Origin: Phaseolus vulgaris
Lineage: Eukaryota > Streptophyta > Magnoliopsida > Fabales > Fabaceae
DNA: 64,000 nucleotides
Assembly (NCBI RefSeq): GCF_000499845.2
Contig: NC_023751.2
Location: 33,912,309-33,976,308 of the forward strand
Direction of reading: 5' to 3'
Each line of letters starts with the position of its first letter. Positions within the stretch are counted from its first letter, which is position 1. A model generated the notes under the pieces. The model was not told the DNA's origin, searched no databases, and saw nothing but the letters and a program-made list of their open reading frames with translations. The position numbers and the translations under genes are program-made. Below are positions 38,001 to 50,824 of the stretch, in pieces.

Positions 38001-38100
38001 TTAATAACTTATCCAATTTTATATAGGTTACCTCTTGTCTGTTGGTACTAAATAGTACAATATCATCACAATTTCTTTTTACCATACATTGATTTATATT
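35090..38100 (-). pseudogene. Ty1/copia polyprotein relic, interrupted by a TRIM-like element
   Basis: Minus-strand pieces in copia order run from right to left. A gag-pre-integrase/zinc-binding part (SLRLSSKLHKHNLVRGLS and CETCIKGKR, 37958-37790) comes first. Next is integrase core (SIRSDNRDDFENE, NFHFFCEIYDIN and NLSTLRTP, about 37590-37475). Reverse transcriptase start follows (KEGKVVRNKTRLVAKGYSQQ, about 35680-35615), then a YGLK block (about 35420-35400). The reading frame is broken repeatedly. The middle (about 35760-37380) is mostly unalignable and contains the TRIM-like insertion at 37147-37360. No LTRs were identified. Confidence 0.7.
37147..37360 (+). mobile_element. TRIM-like LTR element: 121-bp LTR, tRNA-Met primer site and partial second LTR
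   Basis: A 121-bp LTR (37147-37267) begins TGTTGGAGATCCCACATCGA. It has a TATATAAG box (around 37191) and is followed at once by TGGTATCAGAGCC (37268-37280), the plant tRNA-Met primer-binding site. About 60 bp later TTAAAGTCCATTTCGTAATATA (37339-37360) repeats the LTR's own tail, so the second LTR is present only as its end. Such short LTRs and internal region with no coding capacity define TRIM elements. The LTR start is one I recall as widespread in legume DNA. Confidence 0.7.
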
Positions 38101-38581
38101 AAAACTAACATCATATTCGTTGTTACACAATTAATTTATTTTAAGTAAATTATGTTTAAGTCATTCTATTAATGAAATATTGTCAATAGAAAATTATGCA
38201 TACATGTATATTTGATTCCAATTATTCTCTCTTTCAAGAAAGTTAAGACTCTTGAAGGAAGGAGTATCATTTGTGTATCCTCTCTGATTAGAGTTGACCT
38301 AATTAAAACGACTTTATGTTTTATAACTTGAAAAAACTTTATGCACTTAACTTAGAGAAACTTATGTACTTGATGTGTAGTCTCAAGAAATATTAGCAAA
38401 TAAGTTGAAGAGACTTTGTATACTATTGTAAATCAGGAGTGGAAGAAAATAATACTTGTAATTTTGTGTGTGGTTAGTGAAACTCTTTATAAGTTGCAAA
38501 GAAAAACTAGACACAATTTTTTTAGATGAACTAGCATAAACCAATATAATAGTTTACTATTTTTTCTATTGCTTAAAAGTT

Positions 38582-38972
38582 CACTACAAAAATATCATTG
38601 AATAGAAACCAATTTTAGAAACAAAAAATAATTAGTTGTTATATTGACTAAATTAGAGACCATTTTAGAGACTAAAAAATTTATTGGTTTCTAAATTAGT
38701 TTTTATTATTGATAAATAGTTTCTAAATTGGTATCTAATTAACTATCAAGGTTTTTGCTACCAAATTTATAATGTAAATAATTGGTAGTTAAAACCTTTG
38801 TAGCTAATTAAATACCAATTTAGAAACTATTTATAAATAATAAAAACTAATTTAGAAACCAATAATTTTTTTAGTCTCAGTCTCTAAAATAGTTTCTAAT
38901 TTAGTCAATATAACAACTAATTATTTCTAGTATCTAAAATTGGGGTTTCTATTTAATGATTTTCTTGTAATG
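38582..38972. mobile_element. Palindromic CACTA-type MITE, 391 bp
   Basis: The element starts CACTACAAAAATATCATTGA, and its right end on the other strand reads CATTACAAGAAAATCATTAA. It is flanked by the trinucleotide GTT on both sides (38579-38581, 38973-38975). Inverted similarity extends almost to the centre: GAAACCAATTTTAGA, ATTGGTTTCTAAATTAG and AATTGGTATCTAATTA all recur inverted. The whole element could therefore fold into one hairpin with arms of about 170-180 bp. CACTACAAGAAA is a common CACTA-superfamily terminus. Partial copies lie at 34057-34224 and 56344-56542. Confidence 0.8.
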
Positions 38973-38979
38973 GTTTTTA

Positions 38980-41900
38980 TCTTTATTATCATTTTAAAGC
39001 TTTAAAAAAAATATGTGAAATTTCAAAACTATAGGACGAGCACATCAACATCTAGTTGGCTTAACTTGTAAAAGTTTTTCAAAATATTTATAAATTTTAA
39101 TGTCATTCTTCTAGAAGCAAACGGTTTCTTTTATAACCCAATACAATTATGCTCAATCTTCAATCCTACTTGATGTTGACAAAAGGAGAAAAAAAATGTA
39201 TATAGTTTTGAGATATTTTTTTACTTTTTAGTAGACACACCTTTTTTTTTAAGACTTTCACATATTATTTTTTCAAAAGTGCGTATATTTGTAAGTCTTT
39301 TCTTGTGAGAGAATTGATCCTATGTTTCTTTCAAACATTTTTGTTTGTAAGTTAAGAATAACAATAATAGAATAATTGTGAAAGTATATAAAACCGTACT
39401 TGAGTTTTTAATCTGAAGAGATTAATAAAGTTAATTAAGATTGACATGATATACTCATGTAAGTTTGAAGGGATAATAAGAATGCTTGGAATATGTGTTG
39501 ATTATAGTGGAATATAGAATGATTTGAAGGACAATTATTCCTAACTCAGTTTAAGTTAAATACTATCAAAATAAGTGTTTAATTACACAGTTATGTTTCT
39601 CTTCTTAGTTACCCTCCACATTTAGAAAAAATATTTTCAACTAGTAAATATTTATCATTAATTAGACTATCTACCTTAATGTTTTTCAACTTTTTGAGAA
39701 TTTTTTTAAAAAAATTATTCAACCCTACAGTTTAGAACTAACACAATATTTTGAAGTTAGATCTAATTTTTTTTTGGTTAGTTGTTTTTAAATAATTTTA
39801 TTATTTACTTTTCTCCGATTTACATTTTCTATTTTTTTTGCATTGTTTTTAATTTATATATAATTATTTCTTTTTTCAATTAAGTTTTTCTAATATATTT
39901 TTATTGTTTCTTGTAATTTCTTTTTGTTTGGATTTAACAGCAGAAAGGAGATGATGAAAAATGAAAGAAAGAGATATCTTTGGATTAAGAGAATTATTTC
40001 TCTTCACTTCCCAGAGTTTCCTCTAATATAAATAATTCAATTTTCTACTATTTTTCTTTCCTTTTCAACTCTTTTGATAAAAAGAAATAGAGTTTGTTTT
40101 TCAATCTTAAAGTTTGCATTAAAAAAATATAAAAAAATATCTAATTTAAATTATATTTTTAGTTAAAATAATGAAATTATGATAATAACTAATATAAGTT
40201 TTGATTCTTTTAATTAATTAAGTAATGAAGTTGATTATATTCTTTTAAATTTATAAATTTTCAAAAATTATAAAACATTGTTAGCCTAAAAAATGTTACA
40301 ATCGTATTTAATTTTTATTAAAATATTTAATTTATATTTTCACCCAAAACAATTATATAGTAATTGATATATAAAATTCACCATATATTTATACATATAA
40401 CAAATACTGCAAGAAAAAAATGTTTTAATGGGGATTTATTTTTACATTATTCAGAATTAAAATCTTTATTAAGTCATTTATCCAGTGTTGCAGTTTCTCT
40501 CGCTAAATCATCTCTAGGGAACGTGTTGGGATTTTTTTAAACATCAGAAAAGGTCTTTTAGAACCCCTGTTAAATGTCATGGATTTCAGAACCTCCATAA
40601 AATATCATGAGTTTCAAAACTTTTGTTAAATACTATGGGTTTAAAAAACTCCATAAAATACAATGGGTTCAAGCCACGATTACCTAGCTCAGCAACAACC
40701 AGTGTTTATCACTGCTTTATATATCCTAAATAATTGCATTATCTGTCATATGTGTGCTTCAAAATCATGTGTGTTCTTGGCTAAAGATTGTAAGAACATA
40801 TTGCAAGGAGAAATTAACTTTATTACTTCTCACTTTCACAGTAAATTATTTATTAGATGCATTTTAAAATAATTTTAGATTTATTTTTAATTTATATTCA
40901 TATATAAGTAATAATGTTTTATTTTAAATTAATTTTAATTATAAAGATAAAATTATAATTTGACTTACTTTTTTTTATCATATTTTATCGTGTTACGTTT
41001 AATATTAAATTTTGATACAATTTCAATTTATTTTATTAAATTTTACTGGATCTATAGTTGAAATGGTTTAATTAGAGATGAATTTTACGTATAAATAAGT
41101 AATTATATTTTATTTTTAAATTAATTTTAATTAGAATAATAATTTTATAATTTTATTAATTAAAAAAATCATCAATTACACATATCAATTCATTTATAAA
41201 TTTTCATAAATTTATTATTTATTTCACTTAATTTTTTCCTCTCTTTTTCTTAATTCAAACCATCTCAACTTTTAATATTTTTTTCCCTCAATTTTTTTCT
41301 GTCTCTTAAATTTATCTTTAAATTCCAAAAGGCATAAGGAAGAACTCCACAATCATGACTCGTCTTCCGGATCCTCCAAACTAAGTGCAAAATCATTTTC
41401 AAAGGACTTTAGCTTAGGTTTCAAACAAATCTTTAAAGAAGCTAGTTAACTACGTGCATTGTTGTGACTATTTTTAGCTAAATCTTCTTTTTATTTGTGT
41501 TTTATAATAAAACTTATGTTTGAAATTTTCTTCTTAGCTTTTAGGGTCTTAAAAGAGAAGCTTGATGAAGAACATGTTCTTCGAAAGATTGTTTTAATGT
41601 GGAGAAGCATGTATGAATAATTTAACGTAAAGAATAGTTTTTACATCTCTCCTCCTTTACCGACATAAAAAAAAAGCCTTTTTATGTCACGTGTTTGTTT
41701 AACCCACGTAAAATATATATTTTTACATAGATATTTATATCAGACTTCAATGTGACATATGATTTAAATAACTGAGTTAAATATCTAGTTTGAACTAATA
41801 AAATTTTATTTTTTAGCGAAATTCATATATGGAAGATTTAAATGGTGCCCTCCATTTACAATGTAAGAAACAATTTCAACAAAGTGAACACAAATGAATC

Positions 41901-43640
41901 AACATAATTATTTTGGACTAATTTCTATAAATTATTTTTTAAAATATTAAAAATCAATTATGTTTTTTTCGGATAACTAATTTTTATACAAATTTTTCTA
42001 AAAACTAAAAATTAATGGTGTGAAATTGAGGGTTAAAAATATTTAAATATTAATTTAATAATAATTAGATTATATATATATATATATATGTATATTAATC
42101 TTTATATATGTTGCATGTTTTAAATTTGGTTTTTACGCGTAGAAAAGTTATGTAATTAGTCTTTAAACATGCAAACTCACCAACTTCATATAAATTTCTT
42201 AATTTATTTTTATTCATATTACTCATTCTTAATTTGATACTGTAAATAAGAATTAAATTAAAAAAGCTTAAGGAATTAGCAATAAAAGACACCTAGCTGA
42301 CAAGGCATAGAAAATGATTTAATATAACTTTATATGAAAAAAGATGTATTGAATCTTTGGGTCAATGTGACTCTGAATATAGTAATTACGTTTCCAAATA
42401 AAAAGGTTCAGTTATTCTTTGCAGTATAATATATTTAATTTGTTCATATCATAATCTTGTTTTCTTTCTATTTAAATTTAATCTTAATTAAACTATTTAT
42501 TATCAAGTTAATTGTATAAATCTAAATAACTAATTTTATTAAAGTTTAAGACTACATCAACTACAGACAAGTATAAATCATTCCAATTCTGCATTCAATC
42601 CATGCCCTGCATATTTACTTAAACGGTGGACACGTCCCACTGCATCCAACGGTTAAGATTCCTCTTCGGGAGAACAAAACAAAGCTTCAATAAAAACCCA
42701 AAACAAAGTGTGTTTTTTAAATAAATAATATCTGTGTCTTTTTTAATTAACTACTCAGTTTAATTTATGTCATTAATTATTATTATTATTACTATTATTA
42801 TTCAACTCGCTTTCTTAGTATAATAGACAATTAATGCAAATATATAGCTGGATTTGTAGTCAATAGTATTAAAAACCTTACATGATTGAAGTATAATATT
42901 AATACACATGGTTTTTTTACTAAATTATTGATTACTTTTAGGACGTTTATTTGTTTGTGAAAAATTTTATTTACGAAAAAAATAAATTAAAATCTTAATT
43001 TCGTGCAAAATTATTATAATGAATTATCTATAAATGTTTATTCATATACTTGGTTTTGTTTTATATTATCTATCTACATAAGTTATTTAGATTTAACTAA
43101 TCATACTAATGTTATGCTTAGTGTTATATTTATCTGACTTAGGAACTATCCCATTCCAAAATCACATACATGCATCGATCCAAAGTACTTACTATAAGGA
43201 ATTGGTGAAAACGTAAATGAAAGATGAACCTTGGTGAGCAAAATTAAAAATTAATCTACTCCATTTCATGCCGTATTATTTGTATAATAAAACTACCTAA
43301 TTACGCACTCACCAAGCTAAATTAAACTAATTAATAGTACTATAATTTTTTATGTTACGTCTTAATCATTGAAAATGACGTTTTGGGGAAGCTGACCCAC
43401 ATAGAAGTGACCCTTAAATAATATTAATGTTTAAATAATCAAAGACAAGCATCTATTTAAAGGTGCAATGGTATTAGTAAAATAACCCTAAGTTTAATAA
43501 GTTGATAAATTAATTAAAAAAAACTTGTTGGACATATCTCTAGCAATCATCACCCACATACTTCCAAACAAAACCACGGGCTTAATCCAACCACTCCATC
43601 AATTATATTACAACATCGATGATGTTTTCCATGTTGCCCT
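38980..43640. other. AT-rich intergenic region with a small tandem array
   Basis: No gene recognised. It contains the 28-bp array at 40561, a (TA)n tract near 42075, and a G+C-richer patch near 42620-42680 (GGTGGACACGTCCC) of unknown meaning about 1 kb above the FLZ gene. Confidence 0.5.
40561..40672. repeat. Four degenerate copies of a ~28-bp tandem repeat
   Basis: Units start at 40561, 40589, 40617 and about 40645-40646, each of the form GAACCtc...TAAAatatcATGgGTTTCA. Alternate units resemble each other more (CCTGTTAAAT / CTCCATAAAA), suggesting a 56-bp higher-order duplication. Confidence 0.7.
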
Positions 43641-43648
43641 TATAAAAG
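43641..43648 (+). promoter_or_regulatory. TATA box of the FLZ gene
   Basis: TATAAAAG lies 127 bp above the ATG at 43768 and predicts a start of transcription near 43672, with a C-rich leader (CACACCCACCCACCTCCTCC region) of about 95 nt. Confidence 0.7.
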
Positions 43649-43767
43649 ACACCCTCTTCTCACACTTCATAATACTAATCCTTGCATCAACACACACCCA
43701 CCCACCTCCTCCTCCATCCTCATTCTCCACAATTATTATCTAGCCACCACAAATTTTAGCTATAGTC

Positions 43768-44605
43768 ATGTTGGGCAAGAGGCCACAGCCGCTGATCGGA
43801 AAAATCTCCGAACTTTTGGTGTCCGGTGGCCGCGCCGCCGCGCTTCTCGAGGCTATCGGAAGCCCGAGAAGCCCGTTCGAAAACATGAATTTAAAGATGC
43901 AACAATCACCAAAGGGTCTGAAAAGCTACGACCTTGGTGGTGTTGGTCTAGGAATTGTGGTGGCCCTAGATAAATCCGAGGAACCAGGGCACGAAATTCT
44001 GCCCAAACACGCCGTTTGCACATCAAGTTTGAACAAATCAGTTAAACAAAGCGCGTTTCAAAAGGGGGTGACCGAAATTCCCGTCGGAAGCTCAGAGGAC
44101 TACACCTATGTCACATACCATGTTCCCAACAAGACCATCACTAAAGTTTATTATGATGGCGGTGATGGCGGAATCCTAACACATGGCTACTATAACATTA
44201 ATAACAACAACAACAACGTTGGTGGTGTTAGAAGATTCCCACAAACGCATAATTTAATTGAAGACGAACCGTCATATCCCAAATCAGATTTTCTCAGCAC
44301 ATGTCACTTGTGCAGAAAGAATCTCCAAGGCCAAGACATATACATGTACAGGTACTGGGAAAAATTCAAACTTCTTGCTCAAATTTGATCATGTTGTTTA
44401 TTTAATCATTTGGGCTAATCTTTTGTTTTGGTTTGGTGTGTGCAGAGGGGAGAATGCTTTTTGTAGCACCGAGTGCCGTTCTAAGCAAATATCGATGGAT
44501 GAACGCAAAGAGAGGTGCAGATCAGAAGCTTCAAGATCTGTGGAATTGTCTAGTTCATCATACACAAGGGATCAGATGTTTTCAACTGGGATTGTGGCCC
44601 TTTAA
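43768..44605 (+). CDS. FCS-like zinc finger (FLZ/DUF581) protein
   Basis: Two exons, 43768-44351 and 44446-44605, encode 247 residues; the GT/AG intron splits an Arg codon inside the zinc finger. The FLZ domain covers about residues 174-218, with CX2C (Cys179, Cys182), the FCS core and Cys201/Cys205 (FCSTECR), giving CX2C-X18-CX3C. The start MLGKRPQPLIGKISELL and the internal DLGGVGLGIVVAL and SEDYTYV blocks fit family members related to MARD1. FLZ proteins are plant-specific adaptors that bind SnRK1 kinase subunits through this domain and modulate energy, sugar and ABA signalling. Residues around 145-152 form a short poly-Asn run encoded by AAC repeats. A retained intron would add about 12 residues and a stop (44388), losing the second half of the finger. 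Confidence 0.93.
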
Positions 44606-47600
44606 CGTCAGTTTCTGTCTCTGGTGTTGGAAGGTCGTAGACAGCAAGCTAAGCTAGAGACTGATACATATATAAATATTAGATTTGAATTCACATCATG
44701 ATATAAAACTATACTACTGGTATATGTGAATGAAAATTAAGGCACCTTGGTGTGTAACCATAGGAAAAAGTTTTGATCTGGGAAATGGTAGGGATTTTGA
44801 TGTAGTGAATACTAATAAGAGCTTTCTTTTCTTGTTCTTTTTTTGTATCTTACTGAGAGTTATAAATCTGGGATCTGAATTGCACAGATTTAACTTGTTC
44901 TGTTTCTTCAACCTGAACTGAAATAGTAGAGACAGGTTTTGTTACTGGTGTGGAGTTTTGTGTGTTCCTGCTATCCCTCTTCTACTGTGCATATCTTTGG
45001 GGTTTCCTTTCTGCTATGCTCTCTCTCATGTTTTGTATAAAGTCTTGTAAGAGACATAATAATTTTTTGATCACTTTCTTCAATCAGCTTTAAGGAGTGG
45101 CTGTTCATAATTAAATTGCTGGGCTCCACCTGTTTAATTCGGTTTTGAAACTGGTGCTTTCACCACAGTGCACAAATGATTGAGTCATCGCAGTGTTAAT
45201 CATATCACATTTTCTTTTTCTTTTTCTCCTCCAAATTTCAATATCACAAACAAATAAACACTGAACTTTTTTATCTATTTTTTTACAGAATTATAAATCT
45301 TCTTAAGAAGGTAAGAGTTTCTCCTGTTGTTTCTTTTCGGTTGTCGTTTTTTTCTAATAAAATTTGTTTATTTTATCTGTTATTTTTTAAATTCTTATAT
45401 ATGGTAATTTTTTTTCAATTACATCCTTAATTTTATTAATATAAAATAGAAAATTAGTTATGATAACAAAACTCTAACAATACGTAAATGTATATTAAAA
45501 TAAAAAATAAAAAATAATTCACTTAAAATCATATGTATAAGAATTCTTAACTATTATTAATTATAAATTTTGAAAAAATGTATTCCATTTATTATGCATT
45601 CATAACTTCATTATTGAGATAATATATTAACCAATTGCCCGAGTGAGTGCTATTCTTAACTGTAAGGAATCTAAATTCTTTTCATTTAATACATTATTTT
45701 CATTATATGGAGTAATTATTAGTGTATTTAAAATATCGTATTTGATTCTCTTTAATCAATCACATCACTTTCAAATTTCAGAATTTTCATTTGCAATATT
45801 TTTCCATAAACTTAAGAGTTTCTCATCATAAAGTAGTGTCAAGGATATATAATTAGGGGATAAAGTATACTTTTTTTAAAAGCGATTGAGAAAATTAAAT
45901 TAAATTTATAAAATATATTTAATCAGAACGACTGAACTTTCTACTTATTATATTTTAGTATGGAACAAGAAATTTTGTTATGATAAAAATGGGAGAACAA
46001 TTTTTTAATTTCTACGCAAACTTTTTTGTCACTAATAATAAGGATATGAGAATAATGGGATGGGATGGAAGCATATAGTAATGTGCAAGAAATATCTTCT
46101 TCTTTAGAATCAATATACAAAAACTATATAAAATAAATTTTAAATAAAATATCGTTTTTTCTCACTTTTATTTAAGCATATTTTTATATCAAAAAGTTTA
46201 TTTTAACTTCATTCAACTAAACATATAAAAAGAGCTTATAAGCTATTATCTTATAAGTTTCAAAGTATACATTAGTTTAGATTGGTCGAAAAAAATTAAT
46301 TACTAAGTTAGTTGATAAATATATATATAACGTAATCAAATATAATTATATATATTTTTATTACATATATAATTAATTATTTTTAGATAAAAAGTATTAT
46401 TATGTAATTATAATTTAAAATTTATTAAATTTCCCTTTTTAAAATTTTTATTGTATAATTTTCACATAAAATTATATAAAGAGATATTAATTACTTCAAT
46501 TTGTAATGTTGATATTTTAATTTGAACTATATAAAAAGTTAAAGATATTCCAACAAATACTAAAAATATTATAATAACTAATTATCTCTATAAAATTAAA
46601 AATAAATTTAATATGTAAAACATTAAAAATAATAAGAAAATGTATAAAAACTAGGAATAGCAATAAAAGAAATTAAATAAACTATAAATTACAAACTAAA
46701 TTTTATTACTTAAGTAACTTATAAATTAATTTTTTTTTAAATAAATTATTTAAAAATATTTTAACAAGACCTTTTATATTAATTAAATTAATTTATAAAA
46801 CTAATTAAATAGGCTAGTAAGTAATTTATTAATTTTATCAAATTTATTAACAGTGGCTTTTAGAATCTGGTTTAATCACCATGGAGACAGATGTATGGAG
46901 TTCAAACACTGCCCAAACATGCAATAAGGAAGAATATGTTCTCTTAAAACACTCTCTATCAATATTGGTGACCTAATAACTCCAATATATAATAATAAGT
47001 TATTCAAATTAAATTTAAGTGTTATTGAATTATACGAGTTGGAATAATGTGAAGTAGATGTTAGAACTATATAAGATGGTTAATATTTTTCTTGAAAGAT
47101 TGTTGAGTTTTGAGGAATAAAAACTGAATAATGATCTATTTCATAAGATTATCATGTATTTGGTTCAAGTAAGCAAGAATTTAGAAAAAAATGTGAAAGT
47201 AAGAAAGTATTTAGTTAATATGAACACTCTCAAATTGTATTTATAAACTTTTTTAATACTAATATATCAAATTAAAAAAATATATTTTCCCCGTATGAAA
47301 CATGTCCCCGGTATCGGGTTAAAAGCAAAGGTTCCAACACGCTCCTATGATGAGAATTTTCCTTTTAGTGTAGCACCTTTGAAAATGGAAAATTAGTAAA
47401 ATTAAAGAAATTTATTTTATAGAAAAAGTAATTGAAGGTTGGAAAAATTGAATTTATTTATGAAAGAGTGAGTTTTTTTATATATATAAATAAGAATGAG
47501 GTAGTATTAGTTAGGATTTGCAATAGAAATATAGAGTTGAAGTAGGTATGGTTGAAGAGAAGATGAAGGTGTATGATAATGAGTAGGGACCATAGGGTGG

Positions 47601-47860
47601 ACCACTTTGAATTTCAGCACCAGGTGGAGTGAATGTCATCACTGCGGAATACCCTACTTCTTCCCCCACTTCTAAGCATTTTTAAATACTCTTATTTACT
47701 TAATCATCTTTAGTTTCCGTAATTCACCTAATTATTTAATTCAACTCTTTTAGGAAAGAAAAATGTCTCATTAGTATACCATAGTGTCTCACTTAGTCTT
47801 TAGTTGTATTAAGGTTGTTTAGACTGATAAGTGAAATACTCATTAGGATATGTCTGAAAT
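44606..47860. other. 3' flank of the FLZ gene and AT-rich intergenic DNA
   Basis: The first ~500 bases likely include the 3' UTR of the FLZ gene (T-rich, TTGTATAAAGTCTTGTAA near 45033). Beyond that no gene is recognised. Positions 46860-46930 and 47280-47350 are slightly G+C-richer but have no coding signal. Confidence 0.5.
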
Positions 47861-48024
47861 GATTCTCATACCATATTACGAAACGTACTTTTAAGTCTAA
47901 TTCAATCTCATAAAATCGGCTTATAAGATTGAGGTTTGCACTCACTTATATACAATGAAAGACTCTAATATCTAGTTGATACAATGAAAGACTCTAATAT
48001 CTAATTGATGTGAGATTTTTAACA
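47861..48024 (-). mobile_element. Second TRIM-like LTR with an internal 29-bp duplication
   Basis: On the minus strand this begins TGTTAAAAATCTCACATC (48024 downward). It ends next to TGGTATGAGAATC (47873-47861), a mutated tRNA-Met primer site. It aligns along its length with the LTR at 37147-37267, including AGCCG(G/A)TTTTATG(G/A)G. Its 151 bp are explained by a 29-bp tandem duplication (47952-47980 and 47981-48009, ACAATGAAAGACTCTAATAT...); without it the LTR is 122 bp, matching the 121-bp copy. Homology continues about 50 bp past the primer site toward 47810. Confidence 0.75.
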
Positions 48025-48029
48025 TTTAT

Positions 48030-49030
48030 CGTGTCACCCGCTATCTGACCGTTATCGGACCACTCATAATATGTTGTTCAACACAACTCCAGAGTTAACC
48101 TTTATTTTAATTATAAATAATTTGTATCTAATTTAAAAAAATAGGAAGGTTTTTTTTGATAAATGAAGATGGTGGAAAAAGGGTAAAAGGAATATTATGG
48201 GTCCCAGTGGCAGCTACTTTATGGTAGGAATCCCTTTTATGATTGATAGGCATATGCCCCCACTACCACATTGCCTGTCTGCTGCCATCTCTTTCCTAAA
48301 TTAAACATCATTCTGCTCCCTTCTCAGAGGGGAAAAATACGTCTTCATTTTTTATTTAATTAATTAAAGTCATTTAATTTAAAATCTTAATTACATATAT
48401 TTCACAATATATGTATCAAGATGTGTTTATTATCTAATCACTCACTTATATTGTTGCATTCTTATCTAGATGAGATATTTCTTAATAATGTCTTCTGTTG
48501 CATTCTTATCTAGATGAGATACTTCTTAATAATGTCTTCAAGAAAGAGTATCAATTAAAACATTTTAATACACTTTGTAACTATCATTTCACATTTTCTA
48601 AAAAAATCATGTTCGTATTAAGCATATCAAAAACTAACTCTTGCCACCAAGCTTAATGCACAAATCTTATGTATATTAAAAAAATTAGACTTATCAAAAT
48701 TGTAGAAGTATTATGTTACTAATTCTATGGAACTTGGTGTACTACCCAATAAAATAAGTTATTGTTATATACATGGAGGCTAGTGTACCTATCGCGAATA
48801 AATCCTTAAAATTAATGCTCATTCATGTATCAGAAACCGTCTTATTCAGGTTTTCAATAATTTTTACTATAATAACACTCTAAAATAGCTATATTTACCT
48901 AGTGTATTTGTGTATGTATACTTTGAATTGTAAAGAGTTTAATTCTCTCTTCATAGATACTTATATACATCACCAAATGTTAAATCAAAGTATAAAATAT
49001 TTTCTTACTCATAAACTCATCCCTAGAGAC
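48030..49030. other. Intergenic DNA
   Basis: Contains a patch of higher G+C (48185-48330) and a short direct repeat (TTGCATTCTTATCTAGATGA at 48455 and 48498, 43 bp apart). No gene or RNA is recognised. Confidence 0.45.
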
Positions 49031-49034
49031 TTCT

Positions 49035-49560
49035 CACTTGTCACATCACAATTTCTCTCTATAAAAATTAGATCATCACAATTACATCAAAACAAATCAC
49101 ACAAGAAAGAGTAGGTTAGTAATTCAAAAAATTTCTAATAAAAAATAATAACAAGTTATATATATTGTAAAACTCACATATTACATATTCACTAATAAAA
49201 TCCACACTCAAACACATGTTTATTTATACAAACCAATTAGGTTGAGTTCTATGTCAACTTCATGCCAAAACCTATAGGCATACTCACATGAAATTAGTCT
49301 CACCACAATAGACATTGGACGAATTCTATAAGACATACAAATATGTTGGATTTAGACTTTAGAAATTATGCACATGTCATACTACCGTCCTATTCGACAC
49401 TCGCCAAAGGTAAAAAATGTTATCTACTCATATGATAAGATAAATTCCTATAACTTAGGGTTTAAGGTTTAACATCCATCAACTCTCACCATTGATACCT
49501 TTCTCTGAGTCCAATAAATAGTAGAGTCAGGATCATTTAGAAACATCTCAAATTCAATAT
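49035..49560. repeat. Diverged dispersed repeat, copy 1
   Basis: Aligns in order with 50825-51420. Shared landmarks are CTTGT(C/A)ACAT, GATCATCACA, ATGCAC(A/C)TGTCATACTAC, CATATGA(T/C)A(A/G)GATAAATTC, CAACTCTCACCA and AGTAGAGTCA(G/A)GATC. Copies have diverged strongly with many small gaps. It is non-coding and probably a retroelement fragment. Confidence 0.6.
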
Positions 49561-50824
49561 ATTTCATCGTTACACAACACATAGTATTACCTCCTTGGTA
49601 AATAATATATCTACATCACATAATCAAATTCAAATCACATCAATTTACATTTCACAATTCATCATTTGCAACAAAAAATTTTAATAGAATATAATTCATC
49701 TAATAAAATTTAACAAACCAATTATAACCTTAATTTAATATTTTCTATACAAACACACACACAAGAATGTGCATTTCTTTAAATAAATACCAATAGAAAA
49801 CCTTTTAAGAATGATGTGTGATTTGGAAGGAAAATCCTGAAGGTATATGCATAGTAGTTTCAACTTATAAATGGATTCTCAATCACATTTATAGCGTGAA
49901 TCCTATTTAGAAGAAGATATAAAAACTTAATGTTTGGAAAAATTTTCGTTATGTTATATGTTAAGCCCGACGATTAGTGCTTCCTACTAATAGTAAGAGG
50001 TTTTCCTATCATCTTGCAACTCAATCCTTGTGTATTAAATGTTCTGGTCAAGTTTTGAAATTATTCTTCACATTTTGAGACGATCCTCATTCAAAAGAAT
50101 TATAGATTTATTTTGGATCATTGATGAGTTATTTGTTAATATGAAATACCTAGTTAGCATTTTATTTTATAGAAATTAATGAGTTTGGAAATAGAGGAAT
50201 AACATGATGTTTTTACCATATCATTGGAATATATTCTTAGTTGAATTGTATTTGACAAACCATCTAAAAATTTCATAATAATTATTAAATGAATATTCTT
50301 AAAATCATCTTCCAATTAATATTTGGACCATTCTTACCATGATACAACTAGAATAACTAGAGTTATAAAAAAAATAGGCAAGGTGATTGAATATTTAACT
50401 TTTATAAATTTTGTGAACTTGAGAATTATTGTATTGGAAGTCATGAGATTTGCGGTGCTTGGTCATTAGAATATCATCAAGTTTAGTACGAGATAAATTA
50501 TTTTAATATCAGATTTAAAATAACTTATTTAAAATTGTATCTTAAAAAAATATTTATAATATATTAGTATATGATTAAGTATTTAACATCAAACTTATTC
50601 ACAAAATACTATTTATAACATCCCTATTTTATTATAACTAATAATCATAATATGTATGAAATATTAAAATAAATATATACACATAAATTATGTTTACAAC
50701 TCTTTTATATAATGCTTCAAAACATATTCTTATTCATAAAACTTTAAATATTTATATAAAATTAAAAAATTATTTAAAACAAAATAAACATTTTCGTCAT
50801 TCAACTTCTCCTTGAGAAGCTTTA

